Assembly (NCBI GenBank): GCA_947449035.1
Contig: CANFQC010000013.1
Span: 1 to 49,834, forward strand
Direction of reading: 5' to 3'
From: Actinomycetota bacterium
GTDB taxonomy: Bacteria > Actinomycetota > Actinomycetes > S36-B12
Length of the DNA: 49,834 nucleotides
How positions within the stretch are numbered: the stretch's first letter is position 1; every line of letters begins with the position of its first letter. The position numbers and the translations under genes were made by a program. This document shows, piece by piece, positions 42,731-49,834 of this stretch. Under the pieces are notes generated by a model. It did not search any database and had not been told where the DNA came from. It was given only the letters and a program-made list of their open reading frames with translations.

Positions 42731-43879
42731 GTGGTCCAGAACCTCCCCGACGAGCAGGGCTCCGCGTTCGCGCCGACCCCGCCCGGGTACCTCGACGCAC
42801 TCGGCGGCTCCCCCATGCTCCCTGCCGCCACTTCTGCACGACATGCCGCCGAAAATGTGGCCTGGGCCGACCCCGCGCGACTGCACCATGCCGGCCGCAC
42901 AGCAGGTCTGGTGCTCGACTCCGCCCGCGCCTCGATCGCCGGGTTCCTCGGCGTGCGGCCCGCTGAAGTTCACCTGACCTCCTCCGTACGCGCTGCACTC
43001 GAATTCGGGCTCAGCGGGCTGCTGGCGGCCCGCCCTACAGGTGCCGTGGCCCTCAGCGCTGTCGAACCGTTAGCCCTCCTCGAAGCCGGTGACCACTGCG
43101 GCCGCGAGGTAGAGATCCTGCCCGTCGATTCCACGGGTCAACTGATCCTGGATTCCGTTCCGGACAAGCCCACGTGGGCAATCGCCTGCCTTCAAGCGGC
43201 CAACCCCGAAGTTGGCACCCGCCAGCCCGTGGATGAGCTGGCCACCCTCCTGGATCCGCACGGCATTCCCCTGCTCGTCGATGCCACCGCGTGCACAGCT
43301 CGCATCGCATTGCCCGCAGGGTGGACTGCCCTGGCAGTTTCGGCACGCGACTGGGGCGGCCCGGCCGGGGTCGGCGCGCTGGTGATCCGTCAGGGCACTT
43401 CCTGGGTCGCGCCCCGCGGCAGCGAGCGCGGCTGGCTCGGCGGATTCCCGGATATCCCCTCGGCGGCCGCCGCCGGCATCGCGGCCGAAACCATCGAGTC
43501 GATCTGGGAGCCCGAGGCCAGACGGGCGCATGCCTTGATCGCACGCATCCGCGCTGCGCTGACTGAATCGATCGCTGACATCGATCTCGTCGGAGATCCC
43601 GATGACAGGCTTCCGCATGTCGTGACCTTCTCTGCGCTCTACTGCAGTGGTGAGGCAGTGGTCACCGAACTCGATCGCCGCGGCATCGCGGTCGCGAGCG
43701 GCTCCGCCTGCGTCGCTGACACAGAGCGACCTAGTCATGTGCTCGCTGCGATGGGCGCACTGACCGGCGGGAACGTGCGAGTGTCACTGCCGTTCGGCTG
43801 CACCGATGCGACCGTCGATCACTTCATTCGCGAGATCCCCGACGTGATCCAGATGGTGCGAGCAGATGCCGGTCTCTGA
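42731..43879 (+). CDS. Cysteine-desulfurase-like protein lacking the PLP lysine
   Basis: This 382-residue protein has the class V aminotransferase/NifS fold. It keeps the PLP-ring aspartate (D184 in LLVDATA), the GGPAGVGAL loop and a catalytic-loop cysteine (C327 in SGSACVADTERPSHVL). Where desulfurases have Ser-x-His-Lys, it has SARDW, so the Schiff-base Lys is Asp207. The usual active-site His region reads AVEPLALL, with Pro in place of His. It probably cannot act as a normal PLP enzyme. Its end overlaps tusA by 14 bases. Its 5' end is divergent from ctaC. Confidence 0.82.
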   Translation: MVQNLPDEQGSAFAPTPPGYLDALGGSPMLPAATSARHAAENVAWADPARLHHAGRTAGLVLDSARASIAGFLGVRPAEVHLTSSVRAALEFGLSGLLAARPTGAVALSAVEPLALLEAGDHCGREVEILPVDSTGQLILDSVPDKPTWAIACLQAANPEVGTRQPVDELATLLDPHGIPLLVDATACTARIALPAGWTALAVSARDWGGPAGVGALVIRQGTSWVAPRGSERGWLGGFPDIPSAAAAGIAAETIESIWEPEARRAHALIARIRAALTESIADIDLVGDPDDRLPHVVTFSALYCSGEAVVTELDRRGIAVASGSACVADTERPSHVLAAMGALTGGNVRVSLPFGCTDATVDHFIREIPDVIQMVRADAGL

Positions 43880-44120
43880 CGAATGGCCCGAGCGCGACCA
43901 GTGGATCGACAAGCGCGGAACTCTGTGCCCTGCGCCGGTGATTGCACTCGCACGTGCTGCGAAGTCATGTGCCGTCGGCGAGGTAGTCGTGGTTCTGGCT
44001 GATGATCCTGCTGCAGAGTTCGACATTCCCGCGTGGTGTCGCATGACGAGAAATACCTACATCGCTGCGGAATTGCAGGATGTCGGCTCGGCGTACGCCG
44101 TGCGCATTAACGAGGGTTGA
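43866..44120 (+). CDS. tusA: TusA-like sulfurtransferase
   Basis: This 84-residue protein has the TusA motif RGTLCPAPVI with the sulfur-carrying cysteine at residue 21, and the VVLADDPAAEFDIPAWC region. TusA proteins pass persulfide sulfur on to further acceptors. The start lies inside the end of the desulfurase-like gene, so the two are made together, and similar pairs are fused in some actinobacteria (from memory). The last 14 bases overlap the 3' end of aat on the other strand. Confidence 0.88.
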   Translation: MPVSDEWPERDQWIDKRGTLCPAPVIALARAAKSCAVGEVVVVLADDPAAEFDIPAWCRMTRNTYIAAELQDVGSAYAVRINEG

Positions 44121-44775
44121 GCACCGGCGGTCGTTGCAACGCCTCATCCAGTAACGCGAGGTAGGCATCACGACGAATCTCAATCGCACCCATCGACACA
44201 AGGTGGTCAGTCGCCCACTGCACATCGAGCAATCGCGAACCTCCGACGGACAGCGCATCAACGAGCCCGACAAGTGCGGCCTTCGATGCATCGCGCTCTA
44301 GGTGGAACATCGACTCTCCCGCGAAGAGCCCTCCGACTTCTATTCCGTACAGACCGCCGACAAGTTGGCCATCGGCATTCCAGGCCTCGACCGAATGTGT
44401 CCAACCAAGATCGTGGAGAGTGCAGTACGTATCGATGAATTCCTCGGTGATCCAGCCATGTTCGCGCGGGGTCTCAGCACATGCGCGCATCACGCCGGCA
44501 AAGTCTCGATCAATCGTGATCTCGTAACGACGTAGTGAGGCGCGCAATGACTTCGACACTCGAAGTGAGTCCAGCGGCAAGATTCCGCGCGGATCAGGAC
44601 TCCACCAGGCGAGGAGGTTCTCCTCAAGATGCATGGGGAATAGTCCGCGTCGATACGCCTGCAGCACTGTGCCGGGCTCTAGATCAGCACCGACACCGAC
44701 AACATCCTCGAACGGGTCCGCTTCACGCGGATCCGGCAAGTCCCAGACGGATTGCTGGGGCTCGCGCGGTGACAT
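44107..44775 (-). CDS. aat: Leucyl/phenylalanyl-tRNA-protein transferase
   Basis: This 222-residue protein adds Leu or Phe to N-terminal Lys or Arg of proteins, marking them for the N-end rule pathway. Family motifs are GLFPMHLEE, AWWSPDPRGILP, THSVEAW, GGLYGIEVGGLFAGESMFH and LLDVQWATDHL. The ATG lies 3 nt after the stop of the adenosine-kinase-like gene, with no Shine-Dalgarno, so it depends on that transcript. No clpS is in the window. Confidence 0.95.
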   Translation of the reverse strand: MSPREPQQSVWDLPDPREADPFEDVVGVGADLEPGTVLQAYRRGLFPMHLEENLLAWWSPDPRGILPLDSLRVSKSLRASLRRYEITIDRDFAGVMRACAETPREHGWITEEFIDTYCTLHDLGWTHSVEAWNADGQLVGGLYGIEVGGLFAGESMFHLERDASKAALVGLVDALSVGGSRLLDVQWATDHLVSMGAIEIRRDAYLALLDEALQRPPVLNPR

Positions 44776-44778
44776 GAG

Positions 44779-45765
44779 TTACGGACGCGGGCAGCTGACG
44801 TGCGCTGCGACCTCTGCCGCAGCGGCATCGCCGTACGTCTTGGCCATGCGCTCGAGGAAGTGGCGCTGCGCGAGCTCGTACTCCTGCGTGCCTACGGTCT
44901 CGATCACATAGGTTGCAAGCAATGCGCCGGTCTGAGCTGCACGTTCGTCGGAGAGTCCCCAGGACTTCGCGGAGAGGAAGCCGGCACGGAAGGCGTCTCC
45001 CACGCCGGTCGGATCAGCCTTGCGCTCCTCGTCGGGAACGGCCACCACGACGGGTGCTTCGCCCCGGCGCTCGATGCGCGCACCCTCGGCGCCGAGAGTG
45101 GTGACACGAGTCTCGACGATCGCGGCGATATCAGCTGCCGACCAGCCTGTCTTCTGGTGAATCAATGCGGCTTCGTACTCATTGGTGAACAAGTAGGTCG
45201 CGCCCTCGATGAGCGGCTTGATGTCGTCGCCTTCCATATAGGCGAGCTGCTGGGAGGGATCTGCAGCGAAGGCATAGCCGCGGAAACGGCACTCATCAGT
45301 GTGACGCGCCATCGCGCCGGGATCATTCGCACCGATGAGGACGAGGTCAGCAGAGCCGACAACATCGACGATCGGCTTGAGCTCGATGTTGCGCGCCTCG
45401 CTCATCGCGCCGGGGTAGAACGAGGCGATCTGGTTCTGCTCCTGATCGGTGGTGCAGATAAAGCGCGCGGTGTGATGCGAGGTAGAAACATGCACGCCGC
45501 GGGTGTCGACCCCGTGACGATTGAGCCACGACTCGTAATCCGCGAAATCTGGGCCGACCGCGCCGACGAGTACGGGCTTCAGACCGAGACATCCCATACC
45601 GAAGGCAATATTCGGCGCAACACCTCCGCGACGCACATCGAGTTCCTCGACGAGGAACGAAAGGGAGATCTTGTCGAGCTTGTCGGCGACGATCGAGTCG
45701 GCGAACTTGCCCGGAAAGGTCATGAGGTGATCGGTCGCAACGGACCCGGTGATGAGGACGGCCAT
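44779..45765 (-). CDS. PfkB-family kinase, adenosine kinase/CbhK-like
   Basis: This 328-residue ribokinase-fold enzyme has the N-terminal GSVATDHLM, RRGGVAPNIAFG and the C-terminal catalytic DPTGVGDAFRAGF. In M. tuberculosis the gene in this position (Rv2202c, from memory) is an adenosine kinase, so adenosine is the leading substrate; another sugar or nucleoside is possible. I put the start at ATG 45765, because the sequence upstream overlaps the divergent lipoprotein gene and a TAAGGT hexamer is 8 nt before it. aat follows in the same operon. Confidence 0.87.
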   Translation of the reverse strand: MAVLITGSVATDHLMTFPGKFADSIVADKLDKISLSFLVEELDVRRGGVAPNIAFGMGCLGLKPVLVGAVGPDFADYESWLNRHGVDTRGVHVSTSHHTARFICTTDQEQNQIASFYPGAMSEARNIELKPIVDVVGSADLVLIGANDPGAMARHTDECRFRGYAFAADPSQQLAYMEGDDIKPLIEGATYLFTNEYEAALIHQKTGWSAADIAAIVETRVTTLGAEGARIERRGEAPVVVAVPDEERKADPTGVGDAFRAGFLSAKSWGLSDERAAQTGALLATYVIETVGTQEYELAQRHFLERMAKTYGDAAAAEVAAHVSCPRP

Positions 45766-45773
45766 GGGGCAAG

Positions 45774-45798
45774 ACCTTAGCGGTCCATGCGCCATACT
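45774..45798. promoter_or_regulatory. Divergent leaderless promoters of the kinase and lipoprotein genes
   Basis: TAAGGT on the minus strand (45774-45779) is 8 nt before the ATG at 45765. CATACT on the plus strand (45793-45798) is 7 nt before the ATG at 45806. The two starts are only 40 bases apart. Confidence 0.45.
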
Positions 45799-45805
45799 CG
45801 CCTCT

Positions 45806-46210
45806 ATGAAGACACGACGATTGATTGCAGCCGTTGCTCTATGCGCCGTGCCGCTGACACTTGCCGCGTGCGGCGGAAGTGATTCAGCCATTCCAAACCT
45901 GAAGGGCACCTGGACGGGCAATTACCAATACCCGACCACAGACAAGACCATCGAGAAGTCAACCCTGACCATCGAGATCACCAAGCAAGAGGGCTCGCTG
46001 GTCTGGGGTACCGAAAGTTGGGTGAACAACGGGAAATCGCTGTCTACCGACCTGCTCGGCTCACTCTCGACCGACAACACGTCGGTGATCCTCTCCGAGG
46101 TCGGCGGCTTCTACTCCGGCAACATCGGCGACAACTCGATGCGCCTTCGTTTCGTACGCACCGAAGATCCCCCCACCGCGTTCGTCGTCACTGTCACACG
46201 CGGCAACTAA
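45806..46210 (+). CDS. Small predicted lipoprotein, function unknown
   Basis: This 134-residue protein has a lipoprotein signal (KTRRLIAAVALCAVP, then lipobox LAAC with the acceptor cysteine near residue 22). The mature part contains GTWTGNYQYP and many beta-type strands, suggesting a small lipocalin-like or beta-barrel domain. No function is recognised. The start at 45806 is chosen because it begins the signal peptide and lies 7 nt after CATACT; an in-frame start upstream would overlap the divergent gene. Confidence 0.8.
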   Translation: MKTRRLIAAVALCAVPLTLAACGGSDSAIPNLKGTWTGNYQYPTTDKTIEKSTLTIEITKQEGSLVWGTESWVNNGKSLSTDLLGSLSTDNTSVILSEVGGFYSGNIGDNSMRLRFVRTEDPPTAFVVTVTRGN

Positions 46211-46221
46211 GACTCAGAGAA

Positions 46222-46258
46222 TGCGAACGGCCCGCCGGATTCCGGCGGGCCGTTCGCA
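46222..46258. terminator. Bidirectional terminator between the lipoprotein and erpA
   Basis: Two perfect 17-base arms (46222-46238 and 46242-46258) with a 3-nt loop sit between convergent genes. It has the same AATGCGAA-type foot as the hairpin after qcrB. This is the strongest hairpin in the window. Confidence 0.8.
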
Positions 46259-46269
46259 CAAGTTACGGA

Positions 46270-46635
46270 CTAGCTGAACGAGTCACCGCATGCGCAGGAG
46301 CTGCCCGCGTTGGGGTTGTCGATGGTGAAGCCCTGCTTCTCGATGGTGTCGACGAAGTCGATGGTGGCACCGTTGAGGTACGGGGCGCTCATGCGATCAG
46401 TCACGACGGCAACTCCGCCGAAGTCCTTCGAGACATCGCCATCGAGGCTGCGGTCATCGAAGAAGAGCTGGTAGCGAAGACCCGAACAACCACCGGGCTG
46501 CACGGCAACGCGCAGGGCGAGGTCATCGCGACCCTCAGACTCGAGCAGCGCCTTGACCTTGGAGGCCGCGGTCTCGGTGAGGACGATGCCGTCAGCGGTG
46601 ACGATCTCGACGGGCACAGCGGTTTCAGTCGACAT
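46270..46635 (-). CDS. erpA: Iron-sulfur cluster insertion protein ErpA
   Basis: This 121-residue A-type carrier has the three cluster-ligand cysteines: C50 in GGCSGLRY, and C114 and C116 in the C-terminal CACGDSFS. It hands iron-sulfur clusters to target enzymes, and NadA next to it is such a target. The ATG has AAAGG 8-9 nt upstream and a leader. The presumed -10 region (CTAAGGC) overlaps a partial iron-box at 46652-46670. Confidence 0.95.
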   Translation of the reverse strand: MSTETAVPVEIVTADGIVLTETAASKVKALLESEGRDDLALRVAVQPGGCSGLRYQLFFDDRSLDGDVSKDFGGVAVVTDRMSAPYLNGATIDFVDTIEKQGFTIDNPNAGSSCACGDSFS

Positions 46636-46651
46636 GGTGTGGCCTTTCAGG

Positions 46652-46670
46652 TGAGGTAAGCCTTAGTCGG
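46652..46670 (-). promoter_or_regulatory. Possible DtxR/IdeR-type iron box at the erpA promoter
   Basis: The 19 bases fit the consensus TWAGGTWAGSCTWACCTWA at 13 positions: the first half and centre (AGGTAAGCCTTA) match well, while the last five bases do not. It overlaps the putative -10 of erpA. Confidence 0.35.
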
Positions 46671-46766
46671 AGTGTATGCCAGGAGTAACGCGAGCGCCTA
46701 GCGGCGTATTCCCGTGTCCGAGCAGCAGCCGCTGCCCACATCCTTGCAATAGGCAACAATGAGCCT

Positions 46767-47936
46767 GTGACCTCACAGGTGGATCCGCAACCAACCCCGC
46801 TGGCCTTGCTGCTGCTCGGGCGCGGAGCCGATGCGTCCAGCGAGCTCGGCGTCGAGTGCCCGGGCGCCCTGCCCCCTGCCTCTGACCCCGATCTGGTCGA
46901 GCGGGCCGAGCGGGCCAAGGCCGCTCTCGGCGATCGCGTCTACATTCTCGGACACCACTACCAGCGCGATGAGGTCATTGCCTTCGCTGATGTCACCGGC
47001 GACTCCTTCAAGCTGGCCCAGCAGGCAGCCGCGCATCCCGAGGCCGAGTACATCGTGTTCTGCGGCGTGCACTTCATGGCCGAAAGTGCCGACATCTTGA
47101 CCAGCGACAACCAGGCCGTCATCCTCCCCGACCTTGCTGCCGGGTGCTCCATGGCAGACATGGCCGCAATCGAGCAGGTCGAGCAGTGCTGGCGTGACCT
47201 CGAAGCGGCTGGCGTTGCCGACGTCACCATTCCGATCACCTACATGAACTCCACTGCAGCCATCAAGGCATTTACCGGTCGTCACGGTGGCTCAATCTGC
47301 ACCTCGAGCAATGCAAAGGTCTCACTCGAATGGGCTTTCGAACGCGGCGAGAAGGTGCTCTTCATGCCCGATCAGCACTTGGGCCGTAACACCGCCGTAC
47401 GCGATCTCGGGATGTCTCTCGACGACTGTGTCGTCTACAACCCTCGGCGACCAAACGGCGGCCTCACCGTCGAGCAGCTTCGAAATGCGCGCATGATCTT
47501 GTGGCTTGGCCACTGCTCCGTGCACGGACGCTTCACCCCTGAGTGTGTCGATGAGGTGCGTGAGCGGGTACCGGGCGTCAACGTGATCGTTCATCCCGAG
47601 TGCGCGTACGAAGTAGTTGAGAAAGCTGATTTCGTCGGCTCCACCGAGCGCATTATCGCGATGATCGATGCGGCACCGGCCGGAAGCAAGTGGGCTGTCG
47701 GCACTGAACTGAACCTCGTCAAGCGACTGGCACTGCGCCACCCCGAAAAGGAAATCGTGTACCTCGACCGCACGGTGTGCTTCTGCTCGACCATGAATCG
47801 CATCGATCTCCCCCACCTCGTCTGGGCGCTCGAGAACCTGGCGGCAGGCAACGTCATGAACCGCATCGAGGTCGATGGCGATACCCAGGAATGGGCACGC
47901 ATCGCACTCGATCGCATGCTCTCCCTCGCCTCCTAG
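46767..47936 (+). CDS. nadA: Quinolinate synthase
   Basis: This 389-residue enzyme makes quinolinate from iminoaspartate and dihydroxyacetone phosphate in NAD synthesis and holds a 4Fe-4S cluster. Conserved parts are GHHYQRDEV, FCGVHFMAESADIL, DLAAGCSMADM, GHCSVHGRF, HPECAYEVV and VCFCSTMNRIDL, which give cysteines for the cluster. The GTG has no Shine-Dalgarno; AACAAT ends 6 nt upstream, a weak leaderless -10. nadB and nadC are not in the window. Confidence 0.97.
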   Translation: MTSQVDPQPTPLALLLLGRGADASSELGVECPGALPPASDPDLVERAERAKAALGDRVYILGHHYQRDEVIAFADVTGDSFKLAQQAAAHPEAEYIVFCGVHFMAESADILTSDNQAVILPDLAAGCSMADMAAIEQVEQCWRDLEAAGVADVTIPITYMNSTAAIKAFTGRHGGSICTSSNAKVSLEWAFERGEKVLFMPDQHLGRNTAVRDLGMSLDDCVVYNPRRPNGGLTVEQLRNARMILWLGHCSVHGRFTPECVDEVRERVPGVNVIVHPECAYEVVEKADFVGSTERIIAMIDAAPAGSKWAVGTELNLVKRLALRHPEKEIVYLDRTVCFCSTMNRIDLPHLVWALENLAAGNVMNRIEVDGDTQEWARIALDRMLSLAS

Positions 47937-47954
47937 CGCTCCCCACCCGCCGAC

Positions 47955-47960
47955 TAGGCT
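47955..47960 (+). promoter_or_regulatory. -10 hexamer TAGGCT of the DUF3043 gene
   Basis: TAGGCT is 6 nt before the ATG at 47967 and lies in the 30-base gap after nadA. Confidence 0.55.
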
Positions 47961-47966
47961 TCCCCC

Positions 47967-48572
47967 ATGTTCGGACGAGGCAAGAGCGACGAGACACCGG
48001 CCCCCACCCCCGCGACGGACGAGACCCACGCGGGCTCCAAGGGCCGTCCGACTCCGTCGCGCAAGGAAGCCCAGCGCGCGCGCAAGCAGTTCCTCAAGAC
48101 TCCCAATGACCCCAAAGCCGCAAAGGCCGCTCAGCGCGATGCCGAGCGCACCGCGAAGCAGCGTGCACGTGAGGGCATGGCCGCCGGCGACGAGAAGTAC
48201 CTGCCGGCGCGCGATCGCGGCCCGGCGAAGGCTTTCACTCGAGACTTCGTCGATGCACGATTCACCATCGCCGAGTACTTCATCTTCATCGCGGTTGCGG
48301 TCCTGCTGCTCGGCTTCGTCAAGAATCAGACCCTCTCGACCTTTATCTCGACCGGCTTCTTCGCCATCACGGCTCTGATCGCACTCGACTCGATCATCTT
48401 GGTATTCCAGCTCAACAAGCGCGCCAAGGAAGCCTTCCCGAACGAGGCCGATCGCAAGGGCATCACGCTGTACGCACTTCTGCGCACCCTGCAGTTGCGT
48501 CGCCTGCGACTTCCTCCGCCCCGCGTGCGTCGCGGCGGCAAGCCCGTGCTGCCCAAGGGCTCCAAGAAGTAG
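47967..48572 (+). CDS. DUF3043 membrane protein
   Basis: This 201-residue protein has a basic, Ala/Lys-rich N-terminal domain (SRKEAQRARKQ and the AAKAAQRDAERTAK run), two membrane segments (about residues 104-120 and 128-150) and a basic C-terminal tail. This is the DUF3043 family, which is common in actinobacteria and has no known function. The start is leaderless. The order nadA-DUF3043 fits the actinobacterial backbone. Confidence 0.9.
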   Translation: MFGRGKSDETPAPTPATDETHAGSKGRPTPSRKEAQRARKQFLKTPNDPKAAKAAQRDAERTAKQRAREGMAAGDEKYLPARDRGPAKAFTRDFVDARFTIAEYFIFIAVAVLLLGFVKNQTLSTFISTGFFAITALIALDSIILVFQLNKRAKEAFPNEADRKGITLYALLRTLQLRRLRLPPPRVRRGGKPVLPKGSKK

Positions 48573-48707
48573 TCGTTCATCCATCAACTGCTACACATAA
48601 GGCGCGTTGAGGCACGTCGGTGTCGTGCACTGACGTACTGACAAACACATGTTCCGTAATGCAGCATCGGAATCAACACGAGGGCACGCGACATCCATCA
48701 CTCCCTG

Positions 48708-48727
48708 TAGTGTGCAGAGTCAGGGGG
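48708..48727 (+). promoter_or_regulatory. Promoter and ribosome binding site of the protease gene
   Basis: TAGTGT (48708-48713) is followed by AGGGGG (48722-48727), 4 nt before the ATG. The rest of the 159-base gap after DUF3043 shows no further element. Confidence 0.4.
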
Positions 48728-48731
48728 AATC

Positions 48732-49834
48732 ATGTTGCGAAGAATCGCGCTCGGATTAGTTGTTGTACTCACGGGACTTTCATGGGGATCGAGCCCAGCC
48801 TTTGCCGGCGATTCATCAAGTGGCTCTGACGTATCAATCAACGTCGTAGGTGGCGTCCAGATTCCGATTTCTTCCGCTCCCTGGCAGGTTGCCTTGGTAT
48901 CCAGCAGTGCATCAACAAACTTCCTGGGTCAATTTTGCGGTGGGTCACTCATCAGCACCGAGTGGGTGGTCACAGCAGCTCATTGCGTCGTGAACTCAAG
49001 CGGGAGTCAGCGGCAACCGTCAGAGTTCAGCATCCTTGCGGGAACTTCCTCGCTCAGCACCACTGGCCGTTCAGGATTGCTCGGAGTTTCTTCCGTCGTC
49101 GTGAACCCTCAGTACTCACGATCAGCACTTGCCAACGACATCGCGTTGGTCAAGTTGTCGCAGCCCATCACACTTCAAGCTGGATCAGTGAGCACCATTT
49201 CCCTCATGCGTGGGCAGGTGGGAACTGGCCAATCAGCATTGATCTCCGGATGGGGAGCGACCCAGTACCTATCACCGTCAAGTTCGCCCTCTTACTATCC
49301 GAGTGCGCTCTACGGTGCCACTGTCTATGTACAGTCGGATTCGACTTGCACGTCTTACCTAAGTTCCAGCTACCAATCCGCATCCATGATGTGCGCAGGC
49401 ACGAGTGGATTTTGGCAGGACACTTGCTATGGAGATAGCGGTGGTCCACTCGCCGTCACAGACAATGGCGCCTACGCCTTAGCCGGAATTACGAGCTGGG
49501 GAAGGGGGTGCGGCTGGACAACTCCTGGTGTTTACACACGAGTTTCATCGTTTGCGAACTGGATTGATTCGACGATCACCGGGCCAGCGCTCACACCGAC
49601 GTTCTCGACCCCGGTTCGTACCGCGACCGGGTTCACCGTCAACGTCACGAATTACAACGCGGCCTACACCTTCACCTCGACCGTGACCTCCGGCACCGTC
49701 ACTGCCGGCGCAGCTAACGGAGCCACTCTCCCGCTGACCGTCACCGGCGTCGCCGCCAACGCATCCGCCACGATCACCACGACCGTGACCCGCACCGGCT
49801 ACACCAACGGAACAGGCACCGTCACCGGAACCGC
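48732..49834 (+). CDS. Secreted trypsin-like serine protease, S1 family (3' end outside window)
   Basis: The frame is open to the window end (367 codons). A signal peptide (cleavage near AFAG) is followed by a short pro-segment, a VVGG activation site at residues 38-41 and a complete S1A domain. The triad is H84 in TAAHC, D136 in NDIALVKL and S236 in GDSGGP. D230, six residues before the serine, corresponds to Asp189 of trypsin, so Arg/Lys specificity is expected. After about residue 280 a Thr-rich beta-type domain begins and runs off the window. The protease part uses more A/T-ending codons (TCA, GGA, TTA) than its neighbours, while the Thr-rich part returns to GC-ending codons. Confidence 0.9.
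   Translation, partial: MLRRIALGLVVVLTGLSWGSSPAFAGDSSSGSDVSINVVGGVQIPISSAPWQVALVSSSASTNFLGQFCGGSLISTEWVVTAAHCVVNSSGSQRQPSEFSILAGTSSLSTTGRSGLLGVSSVVVNPQYSRSALANDIALVKLSQPITLQAGSVSTISLMRGQVGTGQSALISGWGATQYLSPSSSPSYYPSALYGATVYVQSDSTCTSYLSSSYQSASMMCAGTSGFWQDTCYGDSGGPLAVTDNGAYALAGITSWGRGCGWTTPGVYTRVSSFANWIDSTITGPALTPTFSTPVRTATGFTVNVTNYNAAYTFTSTVTSGTVTAGAANGATLPLTVTGVAANASATITTTVTRTGYTNGTGTVTGT

Noticed and set aside
47322-48587. 421-codon open frame on the minus strand across nadA and DUF3043
   Set aside because: It is antisense to two recognised genes and has no motif.

Overview
The window is about 62% GC, densely packed and chromosomal. It comes from a high-GC Gram-positive bacterium (Actinomycetota). 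The evidence is the gene set: ctaE-qcrCAB and ctaC-ctaD-ctaF respiratory genes, a PASTA Ser/Thr kinase, class II DAHP synthase, a DUF3043 protein, an MptB-like mannosyltransferase, a RipA-like NlpC/P60 protein and a HelD-type helicase. Many genes have no Shine-Dalgarno site but a TAnnnT hexamer 6-7 nt before the start codon, the actinobacterial leaderless-mRNA pattern. From memory, the backbone (metF, GGPP synthase, mannosyltransferase, PASTA kinase, aroG, plsC, glucokinase, ArsA-like, SRPBCC, fadD, GT87, NlpC/P60, DnaQ-UvrC, trpD, ctaE-qcrCAB, cta genes, adenosine-kinase-like gene, erpA, nadA, DUF3043) follows the order seen in Mycobacterium (about Rv2172c-Rv2206) and Streptomyces (about SCO2100-SCO2165). 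The species cannot be named. Overlapping genes and shared stop codons suggest a compact genome.

Layout. 1-8.7 kb: carotenoid genes set into that backbone (glycosyltransferase, two CrtI-type enzymes, crtE, crtB, heterodimeric cyclase crtYc/crtYd) around metF and the MptB-like gene. 8.8-12.6 kb: NadR-like kinase, PASTA kinase, a secreted Lcl-like protein and an alkyltransferase. 12.6-17.4 kb: aroG, a phosphofructokinase with pyrophosphate-type residues, glpK and plsC. 17.4-26.7 kb: lipid and envelope metabolism (hydrolase, glucokinase, an ArsA-like/SRPBCC operon, phosphoesterase, acyl-CoA ligase, GT87, NlpC/P60). 26.7-30.4 kb: small conserved proteins, an exonuclease-UvrC fusion, trpD and a pseudo-receiver. 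30.5-42.7 kb: the bc1-aa3 branch of respiration, interrupted by an inserted P450, HelD and L,D-transpeptidase. 42.7-48.6 kb: a cysteine-desulfurase-like protein without its PLP lysine paired with TusA, aat, an adenosine-kinase-like gene, a lipoprotein, erpA, nadA and DUF3043. 48.7 kb to the end: a secreted trypsin-like protease that runs off the window.

The genes form three connected themes. GGPP from crtE can feed carotenoids through crtB, crtI and crtYcYd. The mannosyltransferases, PlsC, FadD and the peptidoglycan enzymes build the envelope. QcrCAB with CtaCDEF forms the cytochrome bc1-aa3 chain, with an Fe-S carrier (erpA) and a Fe-S enzyme (nadA) nearby. No rRNA, tRNA, CRISPR array, transposase or phage gene was seen. 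No stretch over 300 bases lacks a gene.
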